A stretch of DNA of 17,571 nt from Bacteroidota bacterium. GTDB lineage: Bacteria; Bacteroidota; Bacteroidia; B-17B0; Aurantibacillaceae. Positions 1 through 8,182 of the stretch are shown here, piece after piece. Each line of letters opens with the position of its first letter. Position 1 is the stretch's first letter. The notes below the pieces were generated by a model that had not been told where the DNA came from, ran no database searches, and worked only from the letters and a program-made list of their open reading frames with translations. The translations under genes and the position numbers were made by a program. The stretch is taken from positions 1-17,571 of the forward strand of contig JAEZDS010000029.1 in the NCBI GenBank assembly GCA_023433205.1. Reading direction: 5' to 3'.

Positions 1-2492
1 GTACCAAGAATCCCAAAATAATCTTCCTCAGGGGTAATGGTATCAGGGATCATCGCATTTTGACCAATGGTAGGATTGGGATAATTTACCCTGCGGTTAA
101 TGAACCTGAACGTAAAATCGGAGCTCACCACGTTAAGGGGATCAACCACTTTAATGTCTATCGGCCCCTGTGCGTTCTCATATTGTACATTAGGTACAAA
201 AGCATTAGGACTGTTAACAATGTCATTTTCTGACTGACGGGTAAGCGTTAGCATGTTGCCGCCATTACCCTGACCTTCTATCCTGGTGATCTTTGGGCCA
301 TAACCATATACCGACTGAACAACTGTTCCGCCTTTCTCTACAGCAGCAATGTGAGGTATACCTGAGGCCCTTTTAATCAGACGACCTTCAAGGTAAGGGC
401 GTTTCTGTCCCAGGCTGTTTTCTTCTTCGTTAATGGAAGGAGACACATCTGGTGCGTAAGGCAGATATTCATTAAACGCATACGCTACCGCCACAAAATA
501 ATACTGTTTGTTGTTAACCAGGCGGCGGTTCTCTGTGGTGGCAAAAGCATCTTCCGTAATTCTGAAAGTAGTTTTGATACCCTGATCGGCACCATCTACC
601 TTCACGCGCGGTACAAAGGCACCGATCGTATTGTCCTGCTCATAATTCACCAATCTGCCCACACCATTTTCTACGTCGCACTGAAACACCACAATGGCCT
701 TGGTTGGATCAGAAAGATCTGTAGAGCTCACCTGTGCATCACGCACCTGATAAACAATATAACCTTCAAACCTGTACTTCTTGTCAGGGTCACTCAGCGC
801 CTTGATAGTTGATGTGGGAACGGATACGATTGAAATATCGGTTTCCTCATAATCGTTGTTGTATTGCCTGTAGTTGTTTGACCTGCCTTTTTCGTTGGTG
901 AGATAAAAGATCAGTTCATTGTCAAGCTCCTGTATGGTCATATCAGGCGCTTCCGGACCATCGAGCAGCTTAAAGCAGTTATCAAACAATGCCTGGGCCT
1001 TATCGTCAGCGTTAAACAAAAGTTCAAGCGATTCAAGGTTTCCGCCTTTACTCGGGCTCTGCGCCCAGGGCATACCAAAGGTGATCTCATTAACTGCGCC
1101 CGGCTTTAGCGTAAATGGTCCGGCCGATTGCAGAAACCGCCGGTCTCCGGGTTGGTTACCGGCTGAACGCTCAGTCCAGCCCGTACCCTGCACAGGGTTG
1201 CCGTCGTACACAAAAGTAGCGGGAGTGGTGCCGCCATAGGCATTACCGCCAACAGTGAACGGCGAAGAATCTTTCCAGAAGCCGGTCATGTAATTGTAAT
1301 AGTGAATAGCTATGTCTGGATTCACAGTTTGTGGCGGGAATGCACCGATATTATTGTTGTAATAAGTAAAACGAGACATCTGAATGGTTTCACCCGGCTC
1401 ATCTATGTCCCCATCCTGATCATTATCAATGCCGTCTCCCGGATCAGCAAGTGGTCCTCTGAAAAAATCACAGCCCAGGGCAGGAGGAAAATCGCCATAA
1501 CCATTTACTCCGCCAAATGTTTCGTCACTGGGGTCTGCGTTATAAATGTATCCAAGTCCTCTTTCCACATCACAACCAACATAATCATCCAGATAATATC
1601 CAAGATCGGCATCGTTCCAGATGGTAAAATAAGTTTGATTAAGCTCAAAAGAAGAACGGTTAAAGATCTCATAACTGTAGAAGGTCATGTTATTGATCTC
1701 GTCGTTGGTCTTAAAAGCGAAAGCCTGAGCCCGCACCTCAACGCCAATAGGAACACCCTGGGTTTCGGTGTGAATATTGCCGTTGTCGTTAAATACCCAG
1801 AATAAAGTGTAGTCACCAAAGAGTTTTGTCTTACAAAAACCCAGGTTGTCTTTTTCAGCAAGATTATTAACGTCGTAAGCCGGATAATCGCCAGAGCTGG
1901 GATCATAAAACCCATCGAGGTTGTTATCCACAAAGGGAGCCAGACGGCGGCCCTGGTTCAGACTAACGTCGCCATTTCCAGGCCAGTTCTGAATGTTAGG
2001 TGTGATGTTCTGAAAATCTGAATCATAAAAATTCTGCACCTCTGCGCGGGTAACATTATAGATCTGATCATAACGGGCACACTGATCTTCTGTGATGGAA
2101 GCATTAGTGATATCAAGGGGGCCTGGATAAAAGTCAATACCATTTTGCCTGTAGGTCATTGCAGCAACTTTCAGCTGACCACCGGCATCAAGTCCGCCAA
2201 GCCAGATTGAACCTGCAAAACTTGACGATACACCGTTGTTCCTGTTCTGTACCGCAGGAATATAATAATAAGCGTTGTTATTGCCGTTAAGGTCCCACCA
2301 CATGTCGCCGCCACTATAAAGAATGGTACGCACATTGTTAAACCAGAACTCGCGGCTGGCTTTGGGTGAAGTACAGCCAGCCATCACACGCTGGCCAAGG
2401 CCGGCATTCGCGTTTTTACCATTTGTCACCTTTTCGCGGGCAACAAGGCTGCCTGTAGATACAAGCAGCAGGCATATCATTATCTTTTTCAT
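1..2492 (-). CDS. Large secreted/surface protein, partner of the TonB-dependent receptor (3' end outside window)
   Basis: An open frame of 830 codons runs from the ATG at 2492 to the left edge without a stop, so the C-terminus is missing. Residues 1-18 form a signal peptide (MKKIMICLLLVSTGSLVA, then REK). The mature part starts with a conserved-looking block (EFWFNNVRTILYSGGDMWWD, about residues 48-67) and is rich in Asn, Tyr and Gly. There are Asp-rich turns near residues 185-203 (DNNLDGFYDPSSGDYP) and 350-365 (DGIDNDQDGDIDEPGE), the latter resembling a calcium-binding thrombospondin-3-type loop. Residues about 570-675 (YRFEGYIVYQV to QYYFVAVAYAFNEY) look like a fibronectin-III-type fold. 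It starts 19 bp after the receptor stop, so co-transcription is likely. Proteins like this in Bacteroidota often end in a T9SS sorting domain; that is expected here but not visible. Its function is unknown; a surface-exposed partner of the receptor is inference. Confidence 0.85.
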   Translation of the reverse strand, partial: MKKIMICLLLVSTGSLVAREKVTNGKNANAGLGQRVMAGCTSPKASREFWFNNVRTILYSGGDMWWDLNGNNNAYYYIPAVQNRNNGVSSSFAGSIWLGGLDAGGQLKVAAMTYRQNGIDFYPGPLDITNASITEDQCARYDQIYNVTRAEVQNFYDSDFQNITPNIQNWPGNGDVSLNQGRRLAPFVDNNLDGFYDPSSGDYPAYDVNNLAEKDNLGFCKTKLFGDYTLFWVFNDNGNIHTETQGVPIGVEVRAQAFAFKTNDEINNMTFYSYEIFNRSSFELNQTYFTIWNDADLGYYLDDYVGCDVERGLGYIYNADPSDETFGGVNGYGDFPPALGCDFFRGPLADPGDGIDNDQDGDIDEPGETIQMSRFTYYNNNIGAFPPQTVNPDIAIHYYNYMTGFWKDSSPFTVGGNAYGGTTPATFVYDGNPVQGTGWTERSAGNQPGDRRFLQSAGPFTLKPGAVNEITFGMPWAQSPSKGGNLESLELLFNADDKAQALFDNCFKLLDGPEAPDMTIQELDNELIFYLTNEKGRSNNYRQYNNDYEETDISIVSVPTSTIKALSDPDKKYRFEGYIVYQVRDAQVSSTDLSDPTKAIVVFQCDVENGVGRLVNYEQDNTIGAFVPRVKVDGADQGIKTTFRITEDAFATTENRRLVNNKQYYFVAVAYAFNEYLPYAPDVSPSINEEENSLGQKRPYLEGRLIKRASGIPHIAAVEKGGTVVQSVYGYGPKITRIEGQGNGGNMLTLTRQSENDIVNSPNAFVPNVQYENAQGPIDIKVVDPLNVVSSDFTFRFINRRVNYPNPTIGQNAMIPDTITPEEDYFGILG

Positions 2493-2511
2493 GTTCACTG
2501 GTTCTTAGGCA

Positions 2512-5500
2512 TTAAAAATCAAACAGCAGTCCAATCCTGATTTGTCTTGGCAAACTATAGTTAAATGGGTTATTTACCCTGATTGAATACATATCGGTGT
2601 AAGCTAGAGCGCTGTTGGCCTGAGCCAGGGCAGCCTGTGCCTGGGTTGATGACAGATACCCGTCGTCGTCAGGCTCTCCGGTAAAATTGTACACACTAAG
2701 TACATTTCTGGTATTGAACAGATTCAGCACCTGCAGGTACACATTCAGGTTAGCAGGTTTTTTATTTGATTCTTCCTTGTTAAAGGTAAGCGGGATGTTC
2801 TTGTCGATACGCAGGTTTGACCTGAAGTTCCAGGGTTTAACAGAACCATTGATGGTGCCAAGAATATTTGAACGGGTATTTCCGCCCTGTGTTGGCACAG
2901 CACTGCTCCAGCGTGTGTAAGGCGTTCCTGAACCCAGCAGGAATGAAAGGTTGAAACCGACACCGCCAAAAACCTGCACAGTTTTGCCGGCCTTGTTCTT
3001 GTATTGGGGACCTTTGTAATCTTTTTTCTCACCAAAACGGTAGTCGTAGTTAAGTACAAAACCATGGCGCTGATCATAATCAAGCGGCTGAAGGATACGC
3101 AGGTTAGGCTGACCCGAGGAAGCCAGATTGGCCCCTGAATTGGCATTGGAACCTGAACCCTCAGCAAACTGAAGTGTGTAGTTCAGATTGATCCTTGATC
3201 CGCCGGTGCGACGAAAATCAAACTCTGCTGTAATTCCTTTTGTAGTTCCGAAGTCAATGTTGTCGAACATGATATAGTTCTTTGGATAAGCACCTACAAT
3301 CATTCTGGCATTGATCATATTCCGCATCTCGCGGTAGAATGAAGTAATTCTTAGGGATGCATTTTTCCTTTCATTAAGTACCTGTGCAAAACCTAATTCG
3401 TACTCAATGGTTTGCTGCGGCCGCTGGTTAGGATTGTTCACAAATGGCGTGGTTGCAGAGGCGTTCATAAAGTAATAATCCAGAGGGTTGATCACACTGT
3501 TGAATGGACGCTGTATAAGAATGTCGTAATGCGCAAAGAAATTGGAAACGTCGGATATAGGGAACGAAAAGGCCACACGCGGCTGTGGTATGATTGCCGC
3601 CACATAATTAGTAAAAGCGTTGGCGCTCATATTCCTGTCGTAATTCGCAAAATCTTTCAGCAGGGGAATAGGGCGTCCATCACCAGCCGCGATCAGGTTA
3701 GGGTCAGAGATCTCACTGCCATCGGCGCGGAACCAGTTATCACCTTCTCTGTAGCCTCTGATCGCCAAAGGAGATTTTCCTCCTGAAGGATTCTGTGCAA
3801 CGTAAACCACGGCATTACCGCTGATATTACCTGGTACGTTTTCAGTGAATCCGGCAGGCAGGTTCTCGATAGAAGCAAGATCGTTTATTGTAGCTGCCTC
3901 ATGAAGTACATAATTGTCCTTTAATGTAGGTTGATTGGCATCATATCGGTCAACCCTTAAACCCACGTTGAATTTAATGTCTTTGAAGTCGAATTTATCC
4001 ATGATAAACACCGAGGCATAAAGTGGCCTGAAAGACCCTATTGGATGGGTTTTCCTTCCGGCCTCGTCTGTAGCATTAAGGAAATCATCCATATTGATGC
4101 GCCCGTTGTACTTCTGCCCGTCGTGTGTATAACCATAGTAGGTCAGGAGGTTTGCCGAGGCATTGTTCCCGAGCAGGTCTTCGGCGCTGAACATATCAAG
4201 GCTAAGCATAGAAGGATCAAGCGCGTCGGTATTTACAAAACCTGTGTAGTTGCGGGGCAGTCCAAGCTTCTCCAGCAGTCTCTCTGAAAATTGCGATTGT
4301 TTTTCCTCTTCGTACAGGTAATTGTAGTAGTAGTAATTGATGTTTCCGCTAAGTTCAGGCTGCACAAAAGCCTGGCTGAGATCCAGCTGAGTGGCGTGGT
4401 TGTTGGCGATCTGCCGCATCCTCTGCCACAGCGCCGTGGCGGCAATTGAGTGAATCCTGCTGTTGCGCTGATCAAACTCCATCCCTACAGTAAGCGCGTG
4501 ATCTTTAACGTCAGCGTTAAAACTTGTAGCCACCCTTAACTGATCGCGCAGGTCTTGTGAACGCGCTCCATAAACAGCACCAATATTACTGTACAGATTG
4601 TAAATGGATGGAACACCATCTCCGTTCCTCAAACCGTTGTTTGCTGCAATGGTGCCCAGGTTAACGAACTGCTGGTTACGGGTCATCTGCTCAACAAGGT
4701 AAGTAGTATAACGGGTAGCATCGGGATTGGCATCTCCGGGCGTAAAAATAACGGGCATTTCCTGGCGCCCTGTATAAGTGTAAGCATTTGCAGCTATGTT
4801 TGAGCCCTCGGGCTGGTACCCGGGTGTATAATCATAATTAAATGCGAACTCCTCTCCCAGAATTGGAATATCGAATTTACCGATGTAACCGTAGTTAAAA
4901 AGATTGTCTTTGTGACGGGGATCTTCGGTTTTAATAAACAGGTTCTCATAACTTACCAGGAACTTGAAATAGGAGTTTTTTACCAGCGACTGTGACTTCT
5001 CCTGATCGGTGCTGCTGCTACCTATCTTCTGATTAACAGAGAGCCAGGTACGGTAGATCCTCTGCGACTGGCGGGGGTTGTTGTGCGAGTTAAAAACCTG
5101 ATTGGCAGTGAGCATTACGTTCTGATCGATAAACTCGTAAGTATTACCCCAGGAAATGTTGGTGTTGGGTGTGGGCTGAAAATCAAGTTTACCGGTAAGA
5201 GACAGCAGGCGGCGGGCAACATTGGGACGGAAACGCTGAGTATTCATGTCATCCTTGGTAACAAACTCAGCCTCGCGGAGAAAACCCTGGCCTGAAGGTG
5301 AAGGACGCAGCGGCTTTGCACGCAGTTCTTCCATCTTTTCATCTTTAAGTACATAAATAGGAACAAAAGAAGGGTTTGGTTCCTTTTCAAGGTTACCCTG
5401 ACCTGAGATCACAAAACCAAGCACTGTGCGCCTGGTAGAGTCGCGTTTTTTCCAGATGGGGCCTCCAAAACTAAAGCCCAGTGAATTGTAACCATAAGGA

Positions 5501-6234
5501 TCGGTAAGTTGGGAGGAGATCAACTCTATTGCGCCGAAATATTTTGATTGAGGTCCCCTGGTTGTAATAGAGATGGCGCCTGAAGTAAGGTCACCATAGT
5601 TGGCAGGAATGCCTCCGGTTATAACATTGAGCTGTTCAATTGACTGCTGCGGCAGATTAGGGCGACCGAATACCTTTACACCATCTACAAAATAAGTAGT
5701 GCTCCCTGCGCGGCCACCGCGCACGTTAAGCTCGCGCCCCTCGTCGGCCTGGTACACACCCGCCGTGGTTGCAGCTACGGAATTCACATCTTTGGTAGCA
5801 AGATTGTTATAGTCTTCACGCGTGATGGTAGCGCCCGATTTCATGTCGGGATCAATAAGCGGCACCTGGTATTCAATTACCTGCACCTCATCAATCATGG
5901 TGCCCTCACCACTATTAAGCGGGATAGTTACGTAAGCGGTTTTTCCTTCACCTACCACTATGTCTTTGATCTCAGTGGCCTGAAATCCAACATATATCCC
6001 TTTCACCGTATATTTTCCCGGAGGAAGCGGTTTTATTGAGGCTTCACCATCTATGTTGGTGGTGGCAACACCTACCTGAACACCATCTTTATAGGCCACC
6101 ACATTGGCAAAAGGGATGGTCTCCTGGGTGTTATTGTCCTTTAATATCACCTTGATCTCACCATTGTCGCTCTGCGAAAACAGCTGAGTACCAGCAAATA
6201 GGACCGCGATTAAAGCTAAGTAAATCTTTTTCAT
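2512..6234 (-). CDS. TonB-dependent outer-membrane receptor with carboxypeptidase-regulatory-like domain
   Basis: 1240 residues. A signal peptide covers about residues 1-20 (ends QLFSQ). Residues about 25-110 form a carboxypeptidase-D-regulatory-like beta-sandwich (IPFANVVAYKDG, PPGKYTVKGIYVGFQ). The plug domain covers about 135-230 (ELNVRGGRAGSTTYFVDGVK, VITGGIPANYGDLTSGAISI). The remainder is an outer-membrane beta-barrel ending in IRIGLLFDF, with a terminal Phe as usual for barrel insertion. It would import a substrate using TonB-ExbBD energy; the substrate cannot be inferred. It is longer than most SusC-type receptors (about 1000 residues) and no SusD gene follows. Instead a large secreted protein starts 19 bp downstream. 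I saw no clean TAnnTTTG promoter in the upstream region, although the gene seems to start its own transcription unit. Confidence 0.95.
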   Translation of the reverse strand: MKKIYLALIAVLFAGTQLFSQSDNGEIKVILKDNNTQETIPFANVVAYKDGVQVGVATTNIDGEASIKPLPPGKYTVKGIYVGFQATEIKDIVVGEGKTAYVTIPLNSGEGTMIDEVQVIEYQVPLIDPDMKSGATITREDYNNLATKDVNSVAATTAGVYQADEGRELNVRGGRAGSTTYFVDGVKVFGRPNLPQQSIEQLNVITGGIPANYGDLTSGAISITTRGPQSKYFGAIELISSQLTDPYGYNSLGFSFGGPIWKKRDSTRRTVLGFVISGQGNLEKEPNPSFVPIYVLKDEKMEELRAKPLRPSPSGQGFLREAEFVTKDDMNTQRFRPNVARRLLSLTGKLDFQPTPNTNISWGNTYEFIDQNVMLTANQVFNSHNNPRQSQRIYRTWLSVNQKIGSSSTDQEKSQSLVKNSYFKFLVSYENLFIKTEDPRHKDNLFNYGYIGKFDIPILGEEFAFNYDYTPGYQPEGSNIAANAYTYTGRQEMPVIFTPGDANPDATRYTTYLVEQMTRNQQFVNLGTIAANNGLRNGDGVPSIYNLYSNIGAVYGARSQDLRDQLRVATSFNADVKDHALTVGMEFDQRNSRIHSIAATALWQRMRQIANNHATQLDLSQAFVQPELSGNINYYYYNYLYEEEKQSQFSERLLEKLGLPRNYTGFVNTDALDPSMLSLDMFSAEDLLGNNASANLLTYYGYTHDGQKYNGRINMDDFLNATDEAGRKTHPIGSFRPLYASVFIMDKFDFKDIKFNVGLRVDRYDANQPTLKDNYVLHEAATINDLASIENLPAGFTENVPGNISGNAVVYVAQNPSGGKSPLAIRGYREGDNWFRADGSEISDPNLIAAGDGRPIPLLKDFANYDRNMSANAFTNYVAAIIPQPRVAFSFPISDVSNFFAHYDILIQRPFNSVINPLDYYFMNASATTPFVNNPNQRPQQTIEYELGFAQVLNERKNASLRITSFYREMRNMINARMIVGAYPKNYIMFDNIDFGTTKGITAEFDFRRTGGSRINLNYTLQFAEGSGSNANSGANLASSGQPNLRILQPLDYDQRHGFVLNYDYRFGEKKDYKGPQYKNKAGKTVQVFGGVGFNLSFLLGSGTPYTRWSSAVPTQGGNTRSNILGTINGSVKPWNFRSNLRIDKNIPLTFNKEESNKKPANLNVYLQVLNLFNTRNVLSVYNFTGEPDDDGYLSSTQAQAALAQANSALAYTDMYSIRVNNPFNYSLPRQIRIGLLFDF

Positions 6235-6544
6235 AGACTGTTAAATTACCTTAATACCCCGCTTAGGGAAAGGGTTAAATTTATGAACCTTCAAATTATC
6301 TCACAACAACAAAAGAACTTAAATTTTTAATATCATGGTTTTCAACCTTTTAAACTTGGTTACAACCACTTAACAAAATTTGAGCGCTAATGTAAAAGTA
6401 AAATAGTTGTTAATGTAAGCCAACCGATGGTTATGATGTGGTTAGGTGAACTTCATATGTGGTCCCCAGAATGAATTAAATGGTGATACCCACAATTACT
6501 TAGCCTAAGCCTGCGCCAGGTCTTAATTATTAAAGCCTTAGTTG
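6235..6544. other. Intergenic region upstream of the TonB receptor
   Basis: About 310 AT-rich bases between the stop of the basic exported protein and the receptor start. I see no open frame worth calling, no tRNA-like cloverleaf and no riboswitch I recognise. It must hold the receptor promoter. The best minus-strand -7 candidates (AAATTTTG at 6381-6374 and TTCTTTTG at 6317-6310) each differ from TAnnTTTG at one position, and neither has a TTG at the expected -33 distance. A short odd palindrome (CTTAGCCTAAG) lies at 6499-6509. A weak imperfect stem (AGGCTTTAAT paired with ATTAAGACCT on the minus strand, about 6518-6538) could end the upstream operon but has no clear T-run. Confidence 0.5.
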
Positions 6545-6877
6545 TTAATCCCTGGCTTTGGCTGGTTTGCCTTTCTTTGTGAACCAGCGTTTAAGGAAGA
6601 ACTCCCTTTTATTTTCGTTGTTCCGCAGTGCCTTTTTACGGCTTTTTTTCATCCTCTTCTGCACCTTTTTGGTCTGCAGCTTTTTGTGGTGCTCTTTTAT
6701 TTTTTTCTTTTCGGCCTTTTCAAGCTTGCGTTTTTCGCGACTTTGCCGGCGTTGCTGTTTTCTTATGCTTATCTCTTCTTTTGCAGAGGGCTCTTTAGGG
6801 CCGGTGCCTCTGTTCTGCGCCGCAGCGTCAAACACAAAAAGCAGAGATAACAAGAGAGCACAAGTGAACTTAACCAT
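6545..6877 (-). CDS. Small, strongly basic exported protein (hypothetical)
   Basis: 110 residues from the ATG at 6877. The frame has an earlier ATG at 6904, but starting at 6877 puts a clean signal peptide at the very N-terminus (MVKFTCALLLSLLFVFDAAA, cleavage near AQ-NRG). The mature part is about 89 residues, of which 37 are Lys or Arg, arranged as helix-forming charged runs (KAEKKKIKEHHKK, KRMKKSRKKA). The start overlaps the last 8 bases of the dCMP deaminase gene (ATGGTTAA), implying translational coupling. I do not recognise a family. A periplasmic or envelope protein that binds polyanions such as LPS or nucleic acid is possible from charge alone. The opposite strand carries a 190-codon frame over the same region, which I consider a shadow because this strand has the signal peptide and operon overlap. 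Confidence 0.75.
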   Translation of the reverse strand: MVKFTCALLLSLLFVFDAAAQNRGTGPKEPSAKEEISIRKQQRRQSREKRKLEKAEKKKIKEHHKKLQTKKVQKRMKKSRKKALRNNENKREFFLKRWFTKKGKPAKARD

Positions 6878-7355
6878 GATCAACGGGTTTTTTATATTCA
6901 ACAACCTCTACGCCAAAGCGGCGCAGAAAATCAACTCCCTCATCACTCGCAAGCCCTTTAAAAGCAGCGTAACTGTTCATATAAAACACCTTCCTGATGC
7001 CGGTGGTGAAGATCACTCTTGCGCAGGCAATACAGGGAGAAAGTGTAACATACAAAGTGGCGTCCTGCATGCTCACATTGTTTTTTGTGGCATAAAGGAT
7101 TGCATTTTGTTCGGCATGAAGCGCCAGTGAGCAACTGCCTTTGCTGTCGCGGGCGCAGCCTTCGTGCGGCCATTCTTCATCGCAGTTGTGGGTGCCGGCA
7201 GGCGGACCATTGTAGCCCAGTGAAACGATGCGGGTATCTTTTGTAAGCACCGCACCAACCTGCGCTTTTACACAGTGCGACCGGGCCGCCAGCTTTTCTG
7301 CCAGCTCCATATATATCTCATCAAATGTAGGACGACGGTGTGCCATACGGTTCAT
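6870..7355 (-). CDS. Deoxycytidylate (dCMP) deaminase
   Basis: 161 residues, a normal length for the family. It is a zinc-dependent cytidine/deoxycytidylate deaminase-family protein that converts dCMP to dUMP, the precursor for thymidylate synthase. The zinc and catalytic residues are visible: His80-Ala-Glu82 (in LALHAEQNAILYA) and Cys108/Cys111 (in SPCIACARV). The N-terminal block with YNGPPAG (48-54) and the HNCDE/HEGC Cys-His cluster around 56-67 fit the dCMP deaminase/ComEB group rather than cytosine or tRNA-adenosine deaminases. The start at 7355 is chosen because its ATG overlaps the TGA of the preceding nfu-type gene (ATGA); a second Met at residue 4 is possible. The 3' end overlaps the next gene by 8 bp. 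Confidence 0.93.
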   Translation of the reverse strand: MNRMAHRRPTFDEIYMELAEKLAARSHCVKAQVGAVLTKDTRIVSLGYNGPPAGTHNCDEEWPHEGCARDSKGSCSLALHAEQNAILYATKNNVSMQDATLYVTLSPCIACARVIFTTGIRKVFYMNSYAAFKGLASDEGVDFLRRFGVEVVEYKKPVDHG

Positions 7356-7975
7356 ACAGCTTCACTTACAACTTCCTTCACATCATCGGGCAGCAAACGC
7401 TTCAGAAGTGCTTCTATACCGGCCTTCAGCGTCATTGTACTGCTGGGGCAACCACTGCAGCTGCCGCGCATCTGAACAGTAACAATACCCTCGTTAAGCG
7501 ATTTAAAGGTAATGAGTCCTCCATCCTGCTCTACTGCCGGTCTTATGTATTGCTCAAGCACTTCAATGATCTTGTTCTCCGTTTCGTTTGCAGGCGCGGC
7601 ATGTTGGGTATTTACTGAAACACGGTCCTGGAATTTGGAATCCTTTGGCACTTCGGTACTGGGAAGCTTGTTAACAACGGCTTTCCCCGCGTTTAAATAG
7701 GTGGTCAGAAACACACGCAACTCATCTCTGATCTCTTCCCACTCAACAGCCTCACTTTTTATGATGCTCACATAATTGGAGGCAATAAAAACCCGTTTAA
7801 CAAAAGGGAAATTAAAAAGCTCAAGTGCAAGCGGAGCATCTTTAGCCGCTTTCGGCGATTCATAATCTGCTACCGCGCCGCTCACCAGCAATAGTTTGTT
7901 TGCCACAAATTTCAGGCTCGAAGGATTGGGTGTTTCTTCTGCGTAAATTATATAGGGAATATCTTTTGGATCCAT
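7352..7975 (-). CDS. Nfu/NifU-type iron-sulfur cluster scaffold protein
   Basis: 207 residues with two domains. Residues about 8-95 match an Nfu N-terminal domain (YAEETPNPSSLKFVAN; ALELFNFPFVKRVFI). Residues about 132-203 match the NifU C-terminal domain (IRPAVEQDGGLITF; RGSCSGCPSSTMTL). The cluster-ligating cysteines are Cys173 and Cys176 in the CxxC. Family knowledge: such proteins carry a [4Fe-4S] cluster and hand it to apo-proteins in the cytosol. A linker of about 35 residues joins the domains. It is the first gene of a three-gene minus-strand operon and overlaps dCMP deaminase by 4 bp (ATGA). A perfect -7 element lies 14 bp before its ATG. Confidence 0.95.
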   Translation of the reverse strand: MDPKDIPYIIYAEETPNPSSLKFVANKLLLVSGAVADYESPKAAKDAPLALELFNFPFVKRVFIASNYVSIIKSEAVEWEEIRDELRVFLTTYLNAGKAVVNKLPSTEVPKDSKFQDRVSVNTQHAAPANETENKIIEVLEQYIRPAVEQDGGLITFKSLNEGIVTVQMRGSCSGCPSSTMTLKAGIEALLKRLLPDDVKEVVSEAV

Positions 7976-7989
7976 TGTGAAATAAGGTA

Positions 7990-7997
7990 CAAAAGTA
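7990..7997 (-). promoter_or_regulatory. Candidate -7 element for the nfu operon (TACTTTTG)
   Basis: On the minus strand the sequence is TACTTTTG, an exact match to the Bacteroidota -7 consensus TAnnTTTG, ending 14 bp before the ATG at 7975. It implies a very short leader of under 10 nt. The expected -33 TTG falls inside the AAGTACG heptamer array, where a one-mismatch TTCG (8020-8017) sits at 19-bp spacing. The match is seen; its use as a promoter is inference. Confidence 0.4.
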
Positions 7998-8004
7998 CGG
8001 TTTT

Positions 8005-8060
8005 AAGTACGAAGTACGAAGTACAAAGTACGAAGTACAAAGTACGAAGTACGGGGTACG
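8005..8060. repeat. Heptanucleotide tandem array, unit AAGTACG/AAGTACA
   Basis: Eight consecutive 7-bp units: seven are AAGTACG or AAGTACA, and the last is degenerate (GGGTACG). A further isolated AAGTACG lies at 7993-7999. The array sits in the divergent region between nfu and the aldehyde dehydrogenase gene. Read on the minus strand it is TACTTCG/TACTTTG, one base short of the -7 promoter consensus. Arrays of this type recur in Bacteroidota genomes and produce spurious frames such as YFVLRT. Confidence 0.95.
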
Positions 8061-8066
8061 AATTTG

Positions 8067-8117
8067 ACGATTGACGATTTACGATTGACGATTGACGATT
8101 GACGATTTGCACGATTT
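8067..8117. repeat. Heptanucleotide tandem array, unit ACGATTG/ACGATTT
   Basis: Six consecutive 7-bp units (8067-8108), then a GC dinucleotide and a seventh unit (8111-8117). The next seven bases are ACGAAGT, a cyclic form of the neighbouring AAGTACG unit, followed by further degenerate heptamers (GCGCAGT, TCGAAAT, GCGGACG). The two arrays therefore share the core ACGA and the 7-bp period and probably have a common origin. The reverse complement of this unit recurs within a coding sequence at 15347-15377. Confidence 0.95.
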
Positions 8118-8182
8118 ACGAAGTGCGCAGTTCGAAATGCGGACGTTTTAGTATTCCAATCATCATTAGTACTTTTATTCTG

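Noticed and set aside
1302..1805. 167-codon plus-strand frame
   Set aside because: Antisense to the receptor partner gene, whose frame is intact and carries a signal peptide and conserved-looking blocks.
6420..6544. tRNA or small RNA in the gap upstream of the receptor gene
   Set aside because: No cloverleaf arms or conserved TΨC-like sequence could be found on either strand.
6558..7130. 190-codon plus-strand frame opposite the basic protein and dCMP deaminase
   Set aside because: It is antisense to two well-supported genes joined by overlaps; its Phe/Leu-rich start is the complement of the Lys-rich codons.
8080..8087. TACGATTG inside the repeat as a -7 promoter box for the aldehyde dehydrogenase gene
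   Set aside because: One mismatch to TAnnTTTG, no TTG at the right distance, and the resemblance is shared by several repeat units.
8005..8117. CRISPR array
   Set aside because: Units are 7 bp and directly adjacent, with no spacers and no cas genes.
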